From Bombardia bombarda (taxonomy: Eukaryota > Ascomycota > Sordariomycetes > Sordariales > Lasiosphaeriaceae): a stretch of 64,000 bases of DNA. The notes under the pieces were generated by a model. That model saw only the letters and a program-made list of their open reading frames with translations. It ran no database searches and was not told the origin of the DNA. This document shows positions 42,075-54,620 of this stretch, in pieces; the stretch's first letter is position 1, and the number at the start of each line of letters is the position of its first letter. The translations under genes and the position numbers were made by a program. Location: assembly GCA_030512295.1 (NCBI GenBank), contig JAULSR010000004.1, positions 1,116,001 to 1,180,000 of the forward strand, written 5' to 3'.

Positions 42075-43050
42075 ATGAAGTTCAGCTTCGCCGCCACCGC
42101 GGCCTTGTTGGCGGGCACTGCCGTGGCAGACAGTGAGTCCATCAACCCCCCTGAGATACACACCACCTACCAGCTAACATGTCTTCCAGGCTTTCCCTTT
42201 GAGAGACTTGAAAAGGACAAGGCCGTAGGTCCTCCAGTCATGGAGATGGAACAGGAAACTCACTGACTTCCACCCAGATGCTCCTCATCCTCGACCTGCA
42301 AGAGGGCCTGTACAGCATCGCTCGTGATTGGGGTACGCACATCCATCACGGTATCATGAATACCTTACACACCAGCTAACCGCCTCTGTCCTCTCCAGAC
42401 GCCACCCTCTTCAAACAGAGCATGATCGCCCACTCCAGCCTCGCAACCGTCTTTGACATGCCCGTCGTCATGACCACCTCTGCCCAGTCCGGTTCGTATT
42501 TCCCTTCCCCCCCCCCTTCTGTCGTTCCACCCACCCACTAACACCCTCCCTCCCTCCCCCCCCCCCCCCAGGACCAAACGGCCCCCTCCCCCAAGAAATC
42601 CTCGACCTCTACCCCACGGCCCCCCTCATCCAGCGCCAGGGCGAGGTCGACGCCTGGGACAACGCCGACTTCCGCGCCGCCATCCGCGCCGCCAACCGCA
42701 CCCAGATCATCGTCGCCGGCATCGTCACCGACGTCTGCACCGCCTTCCTCGCCCGCTCCCTCCGCGCCGAGGGCTACTCGGTCTGGGCCAACATCGAGGC
42801 CAGCGGCACCACGACCAGAGAAATCCGCGACATCGCCAACGACCAGATGATGCGCGCCGGCGTCAACGTCGTTTCCTTATTTGCCATCGTCTGCGACCTC
42901 ATGCGCGACTGGCGCAACACCCCCGGCGCCGCCGAGCTGCTGCCGTGGCTGGACAGGTTCCTGCCTGCGTACGGCATGGTCGCGCGCGCGCATCGGGCCG
43001 CCATCGATAACGGGACAGTTATCCCGGGCGAGGCGGTGTTGCCTAGCTAG
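42075..43050 (+). CDS. Isochorismatase-fold cysteine hydrolase (YcaC-like) with signal peptide
   Basis: Five exons: 42075-42132, 42190-42224, 42278-42332, 42399-42491 and 42572-43050, giving 239 residues. The first exon is almost exactly a signal peptide, MKFSFAATAALLAGTAVAD. The catalytic Asp is in LILDLQEGLY (D37) and the nucleophile Cys in GIVTDVCTAF (C136). The segment RQGEVDAWDN (residues 102-111) corresponds to the RPGEINAWDN block of YcaC-type hydrolases. Substrate unknown; the fold hydrolyses amides or, in true isochorismatases, enol-ether bonds. The last intron contains a 14-C run just before its AG. The small exon 2 (35 nt) is supported by phases on both sides and by the SFPFERLEKDKA reading. 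Secretion makes an extracellular role likely. Confidence 0.88.
42556..42569. repeat. Poly(C) run, 14 nt, at a 3' splice site
   Basis: An uninterrupted C run forms the polypyrimidine tract of the last intron of the isochorismatase-fold gene, immediately before its AG. Confidence 0.85.
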
Positions 43051-43233
43051 GCTATAGCTAAGCTAGCTTCAGTGATGTCATGATTGGTGAGTAGGGGATG
43101 ATGGATGGATGGATGAGGGAAAAGGGAAAAGGGGGGAGGGGGGAGGGAGGGAGTCCGTCTGTGTTTGTGTTGTTGAACCAGGGTTAGGGTTCACCCCTGA
43201 CCCGTGGGGGAAAGGGGGATGACGTGGGGCGGT

Positions 43234-43374
43234 GGTGGGCGTGGTGGACGTGGTGGACGTGGTGGGCGTGGTGGGCGTGGTGGGCGTGGTGGACGTGGTG
43301 GGCGTGGTGGGCGTGGTGGACGTGGTGGGCGTGGTGGGCGCGGTGGACGTGGTGGACGTGGTGGGCGTGGTGGA
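43234..43374. repeat. 9-bp minisatellite, 15 units
   Basis: Fifteen tandem units of GGTGGGCGT or GGTGGACGT (one ends CGC), then a partial unit, starting 184 bp after the isochorismatase-fold stop. Because the unit is a multiple of three without stop codons, several frames stay open on both strands and encode Gly-Arg-Gly, Trp-Trp, Val-Val, Thr-Thr or His-His repeats. I see no signs that any is a gene. It may lie in the 3' untranslated region of the upstream gene. A GGTTAGGGTT motif lies just before it. Confidence 0.92.
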
Positions 43375-44685
43375 TTGGTGTTTCATCCTTTTCGATTCTT
43401 TTTACTCTCGTTGAAACACACACTTATTGGCAGTACGAGGTGGCCGTCCGCTCCTTTTAGGCTTGCTCTTTCTTCACCTTGCACGGTGGACGGACAGACA
43501 GCCGAGGACCTCGGTTCAGCATAGATATTTCATATTGTAGATAGTATGCCCAGGTAGTGGCTTTAAAGCAATCCTCGGTAGCAGCAGATTTACCACCCGT
43601 GGTGATAAAAGTACTATACGTTCCGTGGTAATCTGTCTCATCACTGACAGCAAGTTAGTTTGGTCATTTTACATGGCGGGTTCGACGGCAATATGGCTCA
43701 GAACCTCAAATGGGTTGAGACATGATGTTTCCTGGGTGCATTACTTACCTGTAATCTTTCTACATTTCACTCAACCTCATCGACCAAGCTTCTATTTAGT
43801 CACTGATCCCAGCGTCATGTGAATAATATTCCAAACCTCTAAAAACAACACATCAAAACGAGGGCCTACAATCACTGGGGAGGAGAGGAGGGGGGGATGC
43901 AAGGTAATGCTCAAAACATCTCTGTCTTTGTCATGCAATGCTATAAACACACTCAGAGCTGCTAACACCCTCACTTCCATCACCATCGCCATTGAAAGTT
44001 GAGCCGCTCAACCTCCGCGACAGATCCTACAATAAAACTGCATAAAAACTCCCTAGGTATTCCTTCTTGGTCTGCACCTCGTAAACCTAGTATCCAAACA
44101 ACCCAAAGCCATGTTGCCATAAGTACTCTATCTAATTTAACATATCCAAAACCATAAAGGTAAAAAGAAAAAGGCGTAAACACGTATCAAAACAATCATC
44201 AATCGTCAATCGCTGTCCGAAACGCCACATCCAAAATCCCATGTCCCTCGCGTCTTACACAACACTCCCCAAGCCGAATTCGTCATCAGCATCATTTCCT
44301 TTTTTGTCATCCAAATCGTCCATCTGCTCCTTCCAATCTCTCCAATCCATAACCGCAATGTACGTGACATCCTAGGTCAAGGTCTAGGGTATGATATGGA
44401 CAAACAACCGCGGCAGTAGTCCACAACATTTTCACTCTAGGTAAATCGCAAATGACGCCCCGCTCGGCTCGGCCTTTGTAGCCAGCCCCATCGGAGCCAT
44501 GAAACCCTCATAATCCAGTGTCGTCTCCGGGACGTTGAAACTGGTCCAAGTGTTCTTGCACTTGCAAAGAATATAGTAACAAACAGGTCCGATAAATCTC
44601 CGAAAGATAATTTCTCGCTGCAAGACAAAGTTAGCAAAGAACTGAAGAACCGAATATGCATATGATGAAAGACTCACGAAATCGT
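43375..44685. other. Convergent 3' interval
   Basis: Between the isochorismatase-fold gene (plus) and the C2H2 regulator (minus). No gene supported. On the minus strand, just past the regulator stop, 44681-44594 looks like a spliceable intron (GTGAGT ... CTAAC ... TTGCAG), probably in its 3' untranslated region. Confidence 0.5.
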
Positions 44686-46909
44686 TCAGCCTTTCCAAGA
44701 CCGGCGGAAGGGGGTTCCAAGGACTTCAGCCTTGGTGGAAGTGACAAGCTCGTGCGAGATCTTGCCCATGGCAGTCAAGCGTTCCTGGCAATCCTTGATG
44801 TATTGGAGGCTCCGAGGGTCATCTGGATGGTAACATCCCTGGACAAGACTCTGGAGAGCCTTCTGGTGTTCGTACCATTGGTCAAAATCGGCGTTTGCCT
44901 GGATCTCGGCAATCTTAGAAGTGCTGGTAGTTGAGTCACTGGCAGCCTTGGTGGACGACTTCCGCGAGCTGGACTTTTCCTGGGTCGCTTGCTTCTCCTG
45001 GTTCTCGCTCTTCCTCTTTCGGCCTCGAGTGGAGGTAGCAACAGCTGCAGTCGGGGGAGGAGGGGAAGCCGCCTGGGCCACTGTTCCGTTGTCATTATGC
45101 ACTCTCCTCATGTGGTCTCTCAGGTTCCATTGGCGTGGAAAGCCATGTCCGGTAAGTGATCGTTCACATCCCTCATAGCTGCAAAGATACGGCTTCTCTC
45201 CATGGCCATGCATGGCGTGGGCCTCACGCTCATGCCGAAGGAGGCAAGCAGTAGAAGAAAACCGGGCATTCTGGCAACCCTCGACCTTGCACCGGTACGG
45301 CTTCAGGTGGGAATCCACGAATTTGCTGATTTCAAATGGTTAGCATTCCGAAAAAGGAAATAAAACAAAAAGAAGCGAAAGGCCTTACTCGTAGTTGCAC
45401 TTGAGCTTCTCGGGCTTGTGGTTGCAGCTCTGTTGGCCCTCCCATGGGCAGTGGAACAGGCCGTCTTGTTTGCTGGGGTATGCCGTCTTGTAGAGATAAT
45501 GGTCCCTTGCAGATGACTCACCATCACCGCTCATGCGGCGCGAGTTGAAGGCAGGTGGAAGAGCAAAGCCGTCGTCTCCAATGGCGGCCATGCCATTTGC
45601 ATGCAGGTCCTCAGAAGAAACATACTGAGAGGCATCCAGGCTTCGGTTCATGCTGACATCGCCCAATATGTAAGAAAAAGTTGCAAACGAGGGTGAATCT
45701 TCAATCACAACATACCTGGGCGATTGACCGGGTAGTGTTGGTGAGTTCGAGTGCTGGCTTTCTCCGGGCGATGATGCAGATGGAACTGCGGACCACACGT
45801 CGTCCGACGGGGCGTCAATAACTCCAGGCGAAGACATCCGGGAGTCAACAGGGCTCAGCGAGCCCCAAGACTGAGGGGAGTTTCCAGTCAGGCCGGCATC
45901 AAAGATCTGAGGATTCACGTGCTGGACCGGCATGGAAGCGCCCATATCAGTGGGATAATGAAGGCCATCTGGGAATCCCATCATATCCGGAAAGAAGGCT
46001 GGACCATTCACATGTGACGACACGGAGAGCGTATCCAAGTCTCGAACAAGGTATTGTTGCATATCCATCATGGGGCCGTTTGTCACAGAGCCATCCTGAT
46101 AAGCTGATGCATTACCTGACATGTCAAGCTTTGACATTTGCGAAGACGCGGACAGAATCGATTGAACTCTTGTCCGGCTTTTCTTTGATGACGATGGAGC
46201 AGTCTTGGTACTCCTGTGCTTGTAGCTTCCGGTAGAGCTCCGCGAAGTCACTCGGCGCATCGGCTCTGCCTTGGGAGCCTTTGCCTCAGATGCGATTGCA
46301 GGGTTCCATTTGGCGTGCAGGTCATCCATGGCATCCATGTGATCCGGCTTGGGAGTGATTTGGCCAAATGGAAGGCCATAATCCTCGGTGTCTCCAGGGT
46401 AAAAGTCCACAGTGTCTGCAAAATCAGGGAAGTTCTGTGGGCCTTCAACCGTGGTGTCCCAGGACGAACCGCCCAGGTCCGCTGGTCCTGTCTGACAATA
46501 AGGAAAGATCCCGGAAGCATTGGAGGAAAGCATATTGGGCTGAGCAAAGCTGTAGTCGCTGGCGTCAAAGGTTAGTGTGCTGTTCAACCACTGTCCGGCA
46601 AAATAATATGACGCAAAAAGGAAACATGACACAAGGAAAGCAGGGCGTCAGATGGCACAACTTTGTTCCTGTAGTTTCAAACGTATTAGTTCAAACGTTC
46701 TACAGAGTCGTAGGGGACGTGGACGTTTACAGACCAAAATGACCAGCTCTGGAACTGAAGCCTGGCGGGGTGATGCGATCCGGATCCGTGGGAATAAAGG
46801 CATTTTCAGGAGTTGTAGCAATCCGGCAATAGAGTCCTTGGGATGAAATAGGTCGCAACAGGGTCCATTCTTTAAAGCAGCAGTCGAACTGAGAGTCAGG
46901 AACATCCAT
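44686..46909 (-). CDS. C2H2 zinc-finger transcription factor
   Basis: Three exons: 46909-46731, 46558-45389 and 45325-44686 (introns 172 and 63 nt), giving 662 residues. The N-terminal exon (MDVPDSQFDCCFKEWTLL) is joined by a phase-2 intron with a CTAAC branch site, which gives HFGLDYSFAQPN. The middle 370 residues are Ser/Pro/Gln-rich and acidic, typical of an activation region. The C-terminal DNA-binding part has a Cys/His segment FHCPWEGQQSCNHKPEKLKC (428-447), finger C462-x4-C467...H481-x4-H486 (RCKVEGCQNARF) and finger C498-x4-C503...H521-x4-H526 (LCSYEGCERSL ... MRRVH). A basic GRKRK segment follows. This layout recurs in ascomycete regulators, but I cannot name the orthologue. The long gene-free upstream region suggests extensive regulation. 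Confidence 0.88.
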
Positions 46910-49200
46910 AGAAGCAGTCGAAGTTCTCCAGGGGAGATAACAGGTCGCCAAGTTAAAAACCAGCATCCATGAATTGGTCCTGTCCTATTGGCTCCATGGC
47001 ATTTCCAGGATCTCGAGTCGAGTCGGGTCGCAACGCGAAGGCACAACTGGCGGGAAGGGTCACGGCTTGTCCCCATGTCAGCTTAGTCGATGATGCTACC
47101 AGGTGCTAAGTCAAGTTCCGGTCAAACTCCTTGTCGAGACCATTGGGCTGTCTTCCAGGATAACAAGGAAAGTGTCGTTTAAAATATCTGTACAGGCAAG
47201 CTGACTGTAGAGATGGACCATCGGGTTGCAAGCTACGAGTTCTAGAGCACCTCAACACCCCTAAAGCAGGGATCCGAAGTAACAAGAGAACACGATCGCG
47301 GGAGAGAGTTCAGAGATCCTCGGTCGAAGGGCAAGTGGTTCAGCTGGTTATCCTTTTTTGTCCGGCTAGTGTCTGAAGGATCAAGGCTCTCAACGAGAAG
47401 CAAGCGCTGGCGGGTTTCACAGCAGTTTCCAGAAGGTTGAATTGGCAAGATGGCGATCCATGTCCAGTGTGGTGCTGTAATCGGGACATACTTACCGGAT
47501 AAATTGGCTCTTGAGCATGATATAACATTGACTTTGAACCGGCCTAAAGAGGCAAGTCCTAGCAACTCATGAAGAGTTAGGCCTTGTCGGCCACATCCGG
47601 TCCGGGGCGGACATCCAGTTAAGGTCAAGTATCCAGGGTTTTCCAGGCCATGTTCCACTGAAGGGTCCATAGGGTATGTTTCCCGCGGGTTGTATTTCCT
47701 CCTCGTCAATTGCCAGTGCAGGCCCCACTGAGGCGGCAGGGACGAAATCCGAGAGTAAGACGTAGTTGAAGAAAAGAAAACATGACTTTATTCGCGACAA
47801 AAGAAAAAGCAAACGCAAAAGCAAACGGGCCTCCCAGAGAAACATAAGAAAGCAGACGCAATATACCTCGAGGGGGTGTGAACCTCGTCCAGCTCGTGAG
47901 TGAAGCTGGGCATTGTGTCGGTCCGGGTAAGAACCATGGCAGCAGTCATTGAGTCCTAAGAGCGTGGCTTGCTCAAATCCAGGCTGGCAGTTCAACACTG
48001 TAGGGGTGTGTCCTGAGTGGGAGAGAGTCCTGTGGCTATAGAGAAATGGGATCCTATGGGCTTATGTCGCGCTAGGTGGTGCCGTACGACAGAGAGAAAC
48101 CCTTTGGGCGACGATGATCAAGTCCCGGAAAGAGATCAACCTGTGTGGCAAAAGGCAAGAAAGATGATGATGATGCTGCAGTGCGTCGTATAAAAAGGCG
48201 CCTTGGGGGGTAAGATAAGAGGTAAAAGTGTTTTGTAGTAGGCGTTGGCGGCAATCAAGGACCCAGTCAGGAGGGGGTCGAAAGGGCGGATGTCGTGTGT
48301 TGGGCACAAATGTCGCGGATCGTTGGGCTCTGCTGGAGAAGAAACCAAGGGAAGGAGCGAGTGTTGGGCAGAGAAGGGGCTATTCGGGTTTTAATGTATC
48401 AGCAGCGTCCTGCGGCCATCGTGCCTGCCGTGTATACGTCTCCTTGTCCCCCTTGTCCCCCTCGTCCCCCTCGTCCACCGCGTCCCCCTCCTTCCCTCCT
48501 TCCCTGGCCTACCATTCTCCGTCCTCCATGCATCTTGCATCCCTCTCTCTCATGCGTCCAGTCGTCCAGCTCATCGACGCCAGCTTCGTATGCAAACCCA
48601 CTTCCAAAAGCTCGTTGGCGCTGGCGCTTGCAACTTTCGCAATGCTTCTTTCCGCTTCATTCGCTTCCCTCGCGTCCCTCGCTTCACTCTCTCGCTGCCC
48701 TCACCGTGTCAATCCTCATTTGCTGGACCCGTCGGCCTGCGTGTCTGCGACCTGTCACATTTGGCCAAAAGCTGAGTTGGCACAAGCTTACAGCGCTCCT
48801 GCGTCTTTCATAGGCTGCGCCTTCGCATGTCTGGTTGCACACCGCTGTCGACCGGTTTGCCTTTTTCCCTGTTTAGAGAGCCAGAGGAGGGTCTTAGCGG
48901 GGCCGGGGAAGCCCCTTCCAGCCTATCAAGCTCGGTGACGATACCTAGCCTGCAACATGTGCAGGGGATTGGCTGCAGTGGGCGACTTGCCAGCGCAGCA
49001 GTGCAGATGACCCAGCCCACTTGGCTGGCCATTGGGGAAGGCCAAGACGAGGTTATTCGCCGGGCTTTGCGCGAAATATTCCAACCACGGAGCGGGGGCG
49101 ACGGCAACGGCTAACAGCCTTCACTCTTCACCACTCACCACTTTACATTTGCCATTCAATCAGCCCATCAGTTTCCTACGATAGAGCCTTCTCGTCGACA
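46910..49200. other. Upstream region of the C2H2 regulator (possible long leader)
   Basis: Minus-strand upstream sequence with many short frames and C/T-rich stretches (for example 48440-48500), but no protein-like frame. Long leaders and promoters are common for fungal developmental regulators, so part may be transcribed; this is inferred. Confidence 0.45.
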
Positions 49201-52200
49201 TAATTTGCTGACGTTTTCGTCAAGGCGAAAGCTCCATCCAGCATGTCAAACCTACCGATGAGTGATTCCAAGCACTACTCATCAAGTAAAGCAAGGCAAA
49301 GCTGGGTGGGGGGTTGTCTGCGAGTCTGGACGTTCGGCTCTGTGGAGGGGGGAAAGAGGGGGAAGGGGGCCAGCGCGGCTTTCGCGGCCAACAGCTCGGG
49401 TTGGACAGAGTCGCACGTCTCACCAGTCAAGTAAAGGATGCATGGGAACTTCGTTCCCCTCAACCCCTCGGCCAATGCAAGCTGGCCGCCAGCCAGCTTC
49501 ATCATCCGAGTGGACAATGTTGGACGATGCGTTGGAGAAATCCTCCGATGCTCAGCCGGCTTGATTGACAATCCGAAATGACAGCGGCAAAGGTCTGGAC
49601 TCCGGATAGCTCTGACAGTCAGTCTGCCTGCCTCAAAGGGTATCTGGAATTGCTTCCTATTGAGCATGCAATATCGGGCTGGCGGCTTGTTTGAAATTGG
49701 CCTCCGACCCTGAGTTAACTCGGCAAAGGCGGTTGCAAGCTTGTGTAGCGCGATGCTCCTCTTGGCTCATAGTCCGTCAGTCTTTCGAAACTGATAGACT
49801 GGATTGCTTGGGCCAGAGAACATCCACGATAACTTGCCGTCTCGACTAGAGGACGCAAGGTGACCCCGGGTTAGGCTCTGGGCGGCTTGAGATGCAACCG
49901 CCTCACTTCTTCGTGTGTGCGCTTATGTGGATGTTTCTATCGGTTTCGGATGACTCGACGATGTGCGAGTGTGGCAGACCATGATTGCTGCTTGCTTCTC
50001 TCACGATGTTTGCTGCAACAAAGCGAGCCTGATGAACTGGCTTAGGCGTCATTTCCTCAGAAGCCGAACGGCCGAGGGTGAAAAGATGTCGGGCTCAGTC
50101 GTCCATGCTGTCGATGAGACCGCCAAGTAAGGTCTCGTTCACTAGTCCGTTGGATATTGGGTCGAGGGGTGTTGTCCAAAACTCGTACTCCTGCCAGGAA
50201 GATTATGTCCTCGACAGTCTGCGGCCTCTTTCTCTGGCCCATCCCTTCACGCAACGAGTGTGAGACCTCACATAGCTGCCAACTTTAGCTTCATCGCACA
50301 GAATTCCATCACCACCAACATGCTGATACTCGACACGGTTCTCAACTACTCGGGTAGGTACCTCCGACTCAGCTGATAGACCACACTGCTCGAAGCAAAG
50401 GAAGGCCCGAAGAAGCCCACCTGTGATCAAGCATAACACCCACGGCTTCTCTTGTCAAAGCCACAATTTGGTCTGACCACCCCATTGAGAGACGCCCAAT
50501 CCATCGACCACAACCGAATAAGCTTGTCCCGCACCCTTTGTGAAGTATTGTGGTGCATGGAGGTGGCGGGGTATATTAACGTGCACTTTGATGCATGAAT
50601 CGATGTGCAACATTGCTGAGGCGTTCTTGGAGTTGGCGGACGAGGCTCTCAGAGCACGGTGATATACGAACATAGGCGCGTCCTTCTGTTCCATCGGGGC
50701 AGATCGTGGCCAAATTACATATCCGATGTGTCATCAGCTGTCGCACCTCTCACTGTCTGCTTGGTCAGATTTAGCTCGCAGCAGCTCCCGGCAAAAGCAG
50801 AGCCACAGACAGCCCTTTCGAACATCAACTATGATGGCGACTCCTTGGTGATCGTTTCCAGAGCTGCGGTGCGGTAGTTCCATGAGCGCCAGTGTCGGTG
50901 TTGTTTCGATAGCTGGGTCATTTGTAATTTGACTTGACTTCCACTTGGTGTCATAAGTCGATAAGCTTGAGCTGCCACAAATCAAGATGCTGTATAGCAG
51001 AAAAGAGAAGCGAGCCCTGGAGACTATGCGAATTCAGCAGCACCCAGGAGTTACTGATCACTACCGGCTGTTAGCCTATGCCATATTTTGAGTTAATATC
51101 CTGGAATGAGACTTGGACCTACACGAACGGATACGGTTGCGAATTAATGCTCTAAGAACCACAAGCCGGCAAGAACGCAGCGCTCATTATCGAGCCCAGA
51201 TTCTTTGGTCTAGCTTCTGGCACTGACGAACGTGAGGTGTGAAAAGGTGAAAACCATTGAAAGCCTGAGAACTTATCCTGACGGAAGGGAACCGCTCGAA
51301 GATCTTAATTAAAGACACGACAAGACATTTAGGATTCATTGCGGTCCCAGCGAGGCTTTTCCGGACAGTAGTGGTATTTGTTGTTGTATGCCGGTCAACC
51401 ATTGCAGGCTTTGCAGTGACATCATCGGTACCACGTTCCTTGGAGATCACTGACATGCCGACAAACGCAAAACGGGCTCGGGCTCCTGGACTTTTCCAGA
51501 CTTATCTGCCAGTCGATATACGAGCATGATGTGATGTTAGACGAGAGATTCAACGAAAGGGGCGGAGAGTCGATCTTCCTCTCTTGACGTCAAAGTGGTT
51601 ACTGCAACTTGGATGTCAATATTACTGTCCTCTAAGTTCTCAGACACCGACAGCTCCCGTTGTCTTTATGCATTCTTAGGAGATGTCGAATGGTAATGTC
51701 GCCGGTAATGCTGTTGGAGCTCCTCATCATAGATGTCCGGATATGGCCAACTTGGAGGGGTCGAAAGATGCTGCCCTTGTCAATGACATCGAGCTGCTCG
51801 GCGAGCAGCAATAAAGAGAACAACATATCGGCTACATTGAGCAATCCTGTTATTAATCCTTGACTAGGCTTCTTGCTACCATCTTAACACACAACACCAT
51901 CGAAGGGGATATGTCGATATTTGTCAGGAAAACAGCAGCGAACAAGCCCCTACATCACGAGATTGCTTGGCCAAATTCGGGAAACCTCGGGTTTGTCATT
52001 CTTTAGACCCTCCGGCAGCTAACAAATCGTTAAGCCAAACCAACGGAGCGTGCTGTAGCGGGAGGTTCGTTCCTCCTGTACCGTCCCTTATGAGGTAGTG
52101 TGCATGAATGCCAGTAGGTTTGCTGAGCTGAGGGAAATACGACATCTTCTCATTCCTTAGATATCTTGCTAATGCCGGGGATATGGTTAAACAACGGGCC

Positions 52201-54620
52201 TGCGTCAGTTCGGATCTCTCTGCCCAACGGGCCTTCAGTTGTCGTCCCTTAGATCCTGGGATGTTCCAGACGAGGGAGTCAGGTGTGTCCGCCCTTGGGG
52301 TTCGTGACTTCGATGACGAAACTCGGCCGAGCGGGGTGTCGATATTAGGAAATGTAGGCGAAGCCTATCCTGTAGCTCCATGTTGCCCAATCGCCGAGAC
52401 ATTCCATCCATTTGGATTTTGGCATGATATGGAATCACGCTCTCACGGGACCGGACTGGATCCAACCATTTGGTAACAGGCTGGAGAACCAAGAGAACCT
52501 GGACACGAATGATAAAGAAACAAGACTTCGCTGGAAATGATCAACTTGGAAATTTACCTTATTGGGGCCATCATTTATGGCATTTCAAGGCAATGAGGAT
52601 TGATGCCACGCGCTTCATCACTTGTTTGTTTGTGTAGGGTGAGGGTGCTTGGTGTGTTGGGTTGTGCAGTGTGGTGTGGTGTGGTAGAGGCAGTCCGCGC
52701 CTGCGTCAACGGGGGTTGCTGTGGTGAGGAGTGTGTGCTCAATGACTTCGTATTCGGGGCAAGGCGCTGCACAGAGCAGAAGTTCGCGATCAAGTCTGCG
52801 CAACGATTCTAATTTCCATGGGATGGTCTCCCTGTCTCCCCAAGAGCTGCAAAGCTCGGGTTTGCATAGGTTCTCCAAGACGAGTGGTGGCCGGTTACAA
52901 ATCCAGGTTGGTGAGAGAGCATGCGAGATTGTTATTCCCATATCGACTTCTCCAGGGCTGGCTCCGTCTCAGGCACGTCGCACGTCGCACCTTTCCTATA
53001 CCGACTGATTTCGTGCATCAGGATATCAAGGTTTCCTGGCATGGAGGTCTGACTGCGGATCATAGCCCGGCGATGCTCCTTAAAGAAGAAAAAGGCATTT
53101 GGGGATGCGGGAAACTGCGCATGCATGTCAATAAGAGAGACGTCGGCGGGCCGGCGCCGCATCGGACCAAAAATGGCTGGGCCTGATACCCCCTGGGCCT
53201 CTGGGAGAGTTGTCAGGCACCCATTCGGCCATCTGGCATCTGACATCTCGCATCAAAACATCTGGCATCAAGACATCCACTCATTCATCCATTCATCCAT
53301 TCCACGAGTGCCAGCGCAGTCGATGTATTTCTGCCCAACCCCCAACGTCTCCTGGCTCTCCAAATCAAAAGGTCCCGTCACCTCGGAAGCAGGGTCATCC
53401 CTTGCACCAATCACCATCTTTAGGACCCTGGGGCCGTTGGGCTACGACACTGAATGCACCTTGTCGTTGCGGTTTGATTGTAATTCCATGTCTGCCCAAT
53501 GATGCCCTACAGCGTCGCGATTTTTCCTTCTCTCGCCTCGGCGTGTCAATATGCCAGCTGTTTACTGCGCCTGTTCCTGTTTCTGCTCTTGCTGCCTGGA
53601 CGAAAGGATGGGAGCGTCGGCGACAGTATGGACGTCTGATTCAAAGCTCGTCTGGTGATAGCCATAGAGCGAGAAGGAATTGCCATGGCGCAGCGACGTT
53701 TGGCTTGCAAGCCGTCGCGCCTAGCCCCCCATTCATGGAGATCATCACTGGGCATTGTTGGATAGGCAACATGTCGCATCTGGTCAACGCCCGACCTGGT
53801 TGCAGTTGCAATTGTCAATTGCCAATTGCCATTTTCTCCATGCACCTCGAGGTCACGGAACCGCCTCTGTATGCGGGACTTGGAAACCAGCACGCTCTCA
53901 GGGCTGCTGGCTGCTGGGGTTTGTCGGGGGTGAACCGGCACAAGCTAGGTACGGTAGTCTGCCCGTTGACCTCCACGAGTCCCACGCCCACAGCTTGCCG
54001 TACCGTACCGTACCGTACCTCTCCCTATGTTATTCCTACTCTTGTACCGACTGTCGTGACAGCATCAACCTTGCCACTCAGTCACTGGCATAAACATATA
54101 TGTCTCCATGGTGGCTCTACTCTCCCGCACCTGCCTTCTTGTTCTGCACAGACAGATCCAACCTCAGTGAGATCCACGTTTGCTTTTCATCCCAAGCAGG
54201 AATCACATTACAATTTAACTCGCTATCGAGAGTCAAAAAGGAGTTCCACTTATCCGCCGAGCTGTCAAAGTCCGCTGTTATTACTGGTCTAGTCACCTGG
54301 TCTACCAGATCTTTCGCCGCTGCAATCCCCCGAAGACACATCCCGGTGAGGCTATCACCGCTCCGTGGATCCCCTTGGATTTTTTTTAAAGATTTTTTGG
54401 TGTGGGCGATATCCTAGGAAATCCCGGGCCGCAGGGTTTTTCAGTTACCCGCTGGACTAACTTGACAATTGGACCCCTCCGTGGACGGATTGTCTCCTTT
54501 TTTTCTGTTTTGCGTTTTGTGGTGTTTCTTTCCGCTCTTCCAAAATTCCAGGCCACCGAGCTTTCCAGGGGATCAAACTTGATATTCTTCGCACCGTCCT
54601 TCGATCAGGAGAGGATTCCG
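49201..54620. other. Gene-free stretch, 5.4 kb
   Basis: I find no family motif, no intron-consistent exon set, no tRNA and no transposon signature. The longest frame (53210-54292, plus, 360 codons) is rich in Ser, Pro, Arg, Cys, His and Trp, has no domain, and overlaps other long frames; I treat it as chance. A GTACC pentamer repeat lies at 53999-54019. Confidence 0.45.
53999..54019. repeat. (GTACC)n pentanucleotide repeat
   Basis: Four and a partial unit of GTACC/CCGTA within the gene-free stretch. Short, with no evident function. Confidence 0.8.

Noticed and set aside
43204..43524. RGG-box-like protein encoded by the minisatellite
   Set aside because: Any 9-bp stop-free repeat opens several frames; there is no unique protein-like sequence on either side.
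48228..48938. 236-codon plus-strand frame
   Set aside because: Ser/Pro/Leu/Cys-rich translation of C/T-rich DNA with no domain, opposite to a probable leader region.
53210..54292. 360-codon plus-strand open frame
   Set aside because: Composition rich in Ser, Pro, Arg, Cys, His and Trp, no domain, overlapping long frames in other phases, no codon-bias agreement with real genes here.
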